DNA of 64,000 bases. Source: Ridgeia piscesae. Lineage: Eukaryota; Annelida; Polychaeta; Sabellida; Siboglinidae. The position numbers and the translations under genes were made by a program. Within the stretch, counting starts at the first letter, position 1. Each line of letters opens with the position of its first letter. The notes beneath the pieces were generated by a model, which had not been told where the DNA came from, did no database searches, and saw nothing but the letters and a program-made list of their open reading frames with translations. The DNA is taken from contig JAODUO010000050.1 of assembly GCA_025642075.2 (NCBI GenBank), forward strand, positions 277,501 through 341,500, in the 5' to 3' direction. Below are positions 60,885 through 64,000 of the stretch, one piece after another.

Positions 60885-61927
60885 AAGTGATGTTGAGGTC
60901 AGTCAAGATGGGAAGGTGAGACAGTCCTCTCTCTTGTGACTGTAGAAGTAATGTTGAGGTCAGTCAAGTTGAGGTGAGACAGTCCTCTCTCTTGTGACTG
61001 TAAAGTAATGTTGAGGTCAGTCAAGTTGAGGTGAGACAGTCCTCTCTCTTGTGACTGTAAAGTAATGTTGAGGTCAGTCAAGTTGAGGTGAGACAGTCCT
61101 CTCTCTTGTGACTGTAAAGTAATGTTGAGGTCAGTCAAGTTGAGGTGAGACAGTCCTCTCTCTTGTGACTGTAGAAGTAATGTTGAGGTCAGTCAAGTTG
61201 AGGTGAGACAGTCCTCTCTCTTGTGACTGTAGAAGTAATGTTGAGGTCAGTCAAGTTGAGGTGAGACAGTCCTCTCTCTTGTGACTGTAGAAGTAATGTT
61301 GAGGTCAGTCAAGTTGAGGTGAGACAGTCCTCTCTCTTGTGACTGTAGAAGTAATGTTGAGGTCAGTCAAGTTGAGGTGAGACAGTCCTCTCTTTTGTGA
61401 CTGTTGAAGTAATGTTGAGGTCAGTCAAGTTGAGGTGAGACAGTCCTCTCTCTTGTGACTGTAGAAGTAATGTTGAGGTCAGTCAAGTTGAGGTGAGACA
61501 GTCCTCTCTCTTGTGACTGTAGAAGTAATGTTGAGGTCAGTCAAGTTGAGGTGAGACAGTCCTCTCTCTTGTGACTGTAAAGTAATGTTGAGGTCAGTCA
61601 AGTTGGGGAGGTGAGACAGTCCTCTCTCTTGTGACTGTAGAAGTAATGTTGAGGTCAGTCAAGTTGAGGTGAGACAGTCCTCTCTCTTGTGACTGTAGAA
61701 GTAATGTTGAGGTCAGTCAAGTTGAGGTGAGACAGTCCTCTCTTTTGTGACTGTTGAAGTAATTTTGAGGTCAGTCAAGTTGAGGTGAGACAGTCCTCTC
61801 TCTTGTGACTGTAGAAGTAATGTTGAGGTCAGTCAAGTTGAGGTGAGACAGTCCTCTCTCTTGTGACTGTTGAAGTAATGTTGAGGTCGGTCAAGTTGGG
61901 GAGGTGAGACAGTCTTCTCTCTTGTAA
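60885..61927 (+). repeat. 57-58-bp satellite-like array, about 18 copies
   Basis: The unit starts GTAATGTTGAGGTCAGTCAA, continues GTTGAGGTGAGACAGTCCTC and ends TCTCTTGTGACTGTAGAA. Copies differ mainly at TGTAGAA/TGTAAA/TGTTGAA and by a few-base insertion at GTTGGGGAGG. Identity is high, so the array was recently homogenised. Confidence 0.96.
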
Positions 61928-62440
61928 CCATTCGTTGGAGACGGGACTGGGTATCACCCCCAGCAACTGTTATACTTGCACAAAGCGAGCCTCCTATTAA
62001 AAGACGATCTGTCACCAGACAGTAGACACCCTCAGACACGGGGCTACACCCGAAGACTGACACCCTAAACGCCATTCAATCGTGACCAGTGATTTGGCGA
62101 ATTCTGCCTGACAGGCATATTAGAATCGAAGGGTGGGAAGAAGCAATTACGTTTGACATCCCGGCGGAAGGGTAGATATCTGTGCGAACAATGCAGGGCC
62201 CGAAAAGCGCCGAAAATGAAAGAGCTGATTGGCTGTTGTGCGTTTCGAGGGTGACAGGTATAAAATTAGCGAGGTCGGTAGACGGGGACATTGTTCGCAC
62301 GGAGGAAGTGGCGTGGAATGGACTGTTATTGAGTGAGCTGGGCCCCTTGTGGGCACTGTGGCTGTAATTACTTTCTCCTCGGAAAACATTTGATGGAAAT
62401 GGTGACTAAGAACACATGGGTGACATGGCCATTGAAACTA
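61928..62440. other. Spacer with a 12-bp inverted repeat
   Basis: GTGCGAACAATG at 62182-62193 is repeated inverted as CATTGTTCGCAC at 62289-62300, about 95 bp apart. No coding was recognised. Confidence 0.55.
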
Positions 62441-63055
62441 CACATTGTCTGTACACAGGCAGACTGCAGTGTCTGTACACAGGCATGTTCCAGTGTCTGT
62501 ACACAGACAGACTCCAGTGTCTATTCACAGGCAGGCTTCAGTGTCGGTACACAGACAGGCTCCACGTCTGTACTCAGACGGGCTCCATGTCTGTACACAG
62601 GCTCCATGTCTGTATACAAGCAGGCTCTAATGTCTGTACACAGGCATGTTCCAGTGTCTGAACACAGGCAGGCTCCATGTCTGTACACAGACAGACTCCA
62701 TGTCTGTACACAGGCAGGCTCCATGTCTGTACACAGGCAGGTTCTAGTGTCTGTACACAGGCAGGCTCCATGTCTGTACACAGGCAGGCTCCATGTCTGT
62801 ATACAGGCAGGCTCCAGTGTCTGTACACAGACAGACTCCATGTCTGTACACAGGCAGGCTCCATGTCTGTACACAGGCAGGTTCTAGTGTCTGTACACAG
62901 GCAGGCTCCATGTCTGTACACAGGCAGGCTCCATGTCTGTATACAGGCAGGCTCCAGTAGCTGTACACAGACAGACTCCATGTCTGTACACAGGAAGGCC
63001 CCAGTGTCTGTACACAGACAGACTCCATGTCTGTACACAGACATGCTCCAGTGTC
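62441..63055 (+). repeat. 23-24-bp minisatellite, about 26 copies
   Basis: The unit is CTCCATGTCTGTACACAGGC plus AGG, with a 24-bp variant CTCCAGTGTCTGTACACAGA plus CAGA. Mixed 23/24 lengths keep shifting frame, yet frames on both strands stay open for long stretches. These are artefacts. Confidence 0.95.
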
Positions 63056-64000
63056 TGGGTGTGCAAATATGGCTGCTTACTTTGCTACGTTTCAGGTATA
63101 TCTCAGTGTTGTATATGCGAGAAAGGCACAAGGCTCAACATTATTAGAAAGACATAAAAACTACACCATAGGTTAATGAAATTTTGAGAGATTGGCCTGT
63201 CATAGAATTAGGGACATTAATCAGATGGTAGAACAAATATGTGTATTCACAGTTATAAAAAGAGACACAAACAGCAAATGATAAATAAATGAAAAGAAAT
63301 TACCAAAGGATCCACAGAATCACCATAAACTCAAATGCTGTTGAAGAGGAACACATAAAAGTCGACAAAGATGCAAGTATAGATTATGGAGGCAGTAGAC
63401 GTTATGGAGGAGAGATATTGCGCGTTGTTTTGCTTGAGTGTATGTAGTTTGCTAAATTACGGTCAAAGAATGTAACAAAATTGATGAAACATGTCTGCTA
63501 TTTCTTTTTATCTGTGTGAACGGTTTTCTATTAAATGTTCTGGAATTTTGCGTGTGTTTTTATTAGGTTAACCGTTTATTGTAGACCATATTTTACGAAT
63601 GGGCCTATTGTGTTTGTCTCTAGTACAACATGCCTGATTACACTTTTGGTAAGGAATGAATGAGGATCTGACATTGACAAAAAAACCATCAAAGTGGTTC
63701 ACCAGAAGATGAAGAAGATGGATGTAGACCAGAAGCTAACTATATAAGCACACGTAGGTCACAACTGCGGTGGAGGTTTTTAAAGAGGCAGAACACGAGT
63801 AATAAATAAACAGGATGTCGACAAACATCACGAACGTGTCGGATAAGAAAACAGGGGCAAATCAGAACTGACGGGAAAATAATGGCCGAGGTGGAGGTTT
63901 TTGGAGAGATGAGGAGAATAAATAAAACGGAAGGATAAATAAGTCGGAAGTCGGCAGTGATTAGTTGAAGAAACCAGGTACGACTGAGATGAAATAAGTG
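63056..64000. other. Right edge, AT-rich unique sequence
   Basis: No exon was recognised. AATGG/GGAGGTTTTT words recur at about 63771 and 63892 (GGTGGAGGTTTTTAAAGAG and GGTGGAGGTTTTTGGAGAG), a short direct repeat 120 bp apart. Confidence 0.5.

Larger units (their letters stand above)
48605..64000 (+). other. Intron 3 of the betaglycan-like gene, 5' part (>15.3 kb)
   Basis: It starts with GTGAGT after Trp149 and has no recognisable acceptor with betaglycan-like coding downstream within the window. More than half of its last 9 kb is tandem repeat. A short exon hidden between the arrays cannot be excluded. Confidence 0.6.

Noticed and set aside
62333..63157. Cysteine-rich frames of up to 185 codons on both strands
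   Set aside because: Products of the 23/24-bp minisatellite. The regular Cys spacing comes from the repeat and not from a protein fold.

Overview
The window is animal (bilaterian) nuclear DNA. It has long introns with GT-AG boundaries, a CR1/Jockey-type LINE, a tRNA-derived SINE-like element, small non-autonomous elements, many microsatellites and several minisatellite arrays of 0.6-2 kb. Nothing bacterial, viral or organellar was recognised. The LINE and SINE style and the diverged gene suggest an invertebrate, possibly a marine lophotrochozoan such as a mollusc. That taxonomic guess is inference only.

One host gene is well supported: the 5' part of a betaglycan (TGFBR3)-like TGF-beta co-receptor on the + strand. 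Coding exon 1 (20752-20957) carries the start codon and signal peptide. Exon 2 (41188-41433) and exon 3 (48501-48604) encode the start of the extracellular orphan domain, which binds TGF-beta-superfamily ligands in vertebrates. Splice phases agree across both junctions (phase 1, 1, then 0), and the three exons encode the first 149 residues. The remaining orphan domain, ZP domain, membrane segment and tail must lie beyond 64000. At least one upstream non-coding exon is implied by a splice acceptor just before exon 1.

Layout: 1-500 is CpG-richer sequence with a possible mini-intron. 500-17300 is mostly unique AT-rich DNA with three copies of a dispersed element, one of them split by another insertion. 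17320-19042 is a 5'-truncated, frameshifted LINE. 20.7-41.2 kb is exon 1 and its 20.2-kb intron, holding a tandem duplication right after the donor, a 1.9-kb 22-bp minisatellite, three weak minus-strand coding candidates, a SINE-like element, a G-rich tract and small inverted repeats. 41.2-48.6 kb is exon 2, a 7.1-kb intron with a 31-bp minisatellite, and exon 3. 48.6-64 kb is intron 3, with a foldback MITE-like element and five successive tandem arrays.

Most long open frames in the window (all those at 28.1-30.1, 58.4-60.5 and 62.4-63.1 kb) arise from tandem repeats whose unit length is not a multiple of three and which lack stops in every frame of one strand. They are not genes. No previously undescribed functional system is evident. 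The best leads are the betaglycan-like gene, the dispersed and foldback elements, and a possible antisense exon at 33370-33558.
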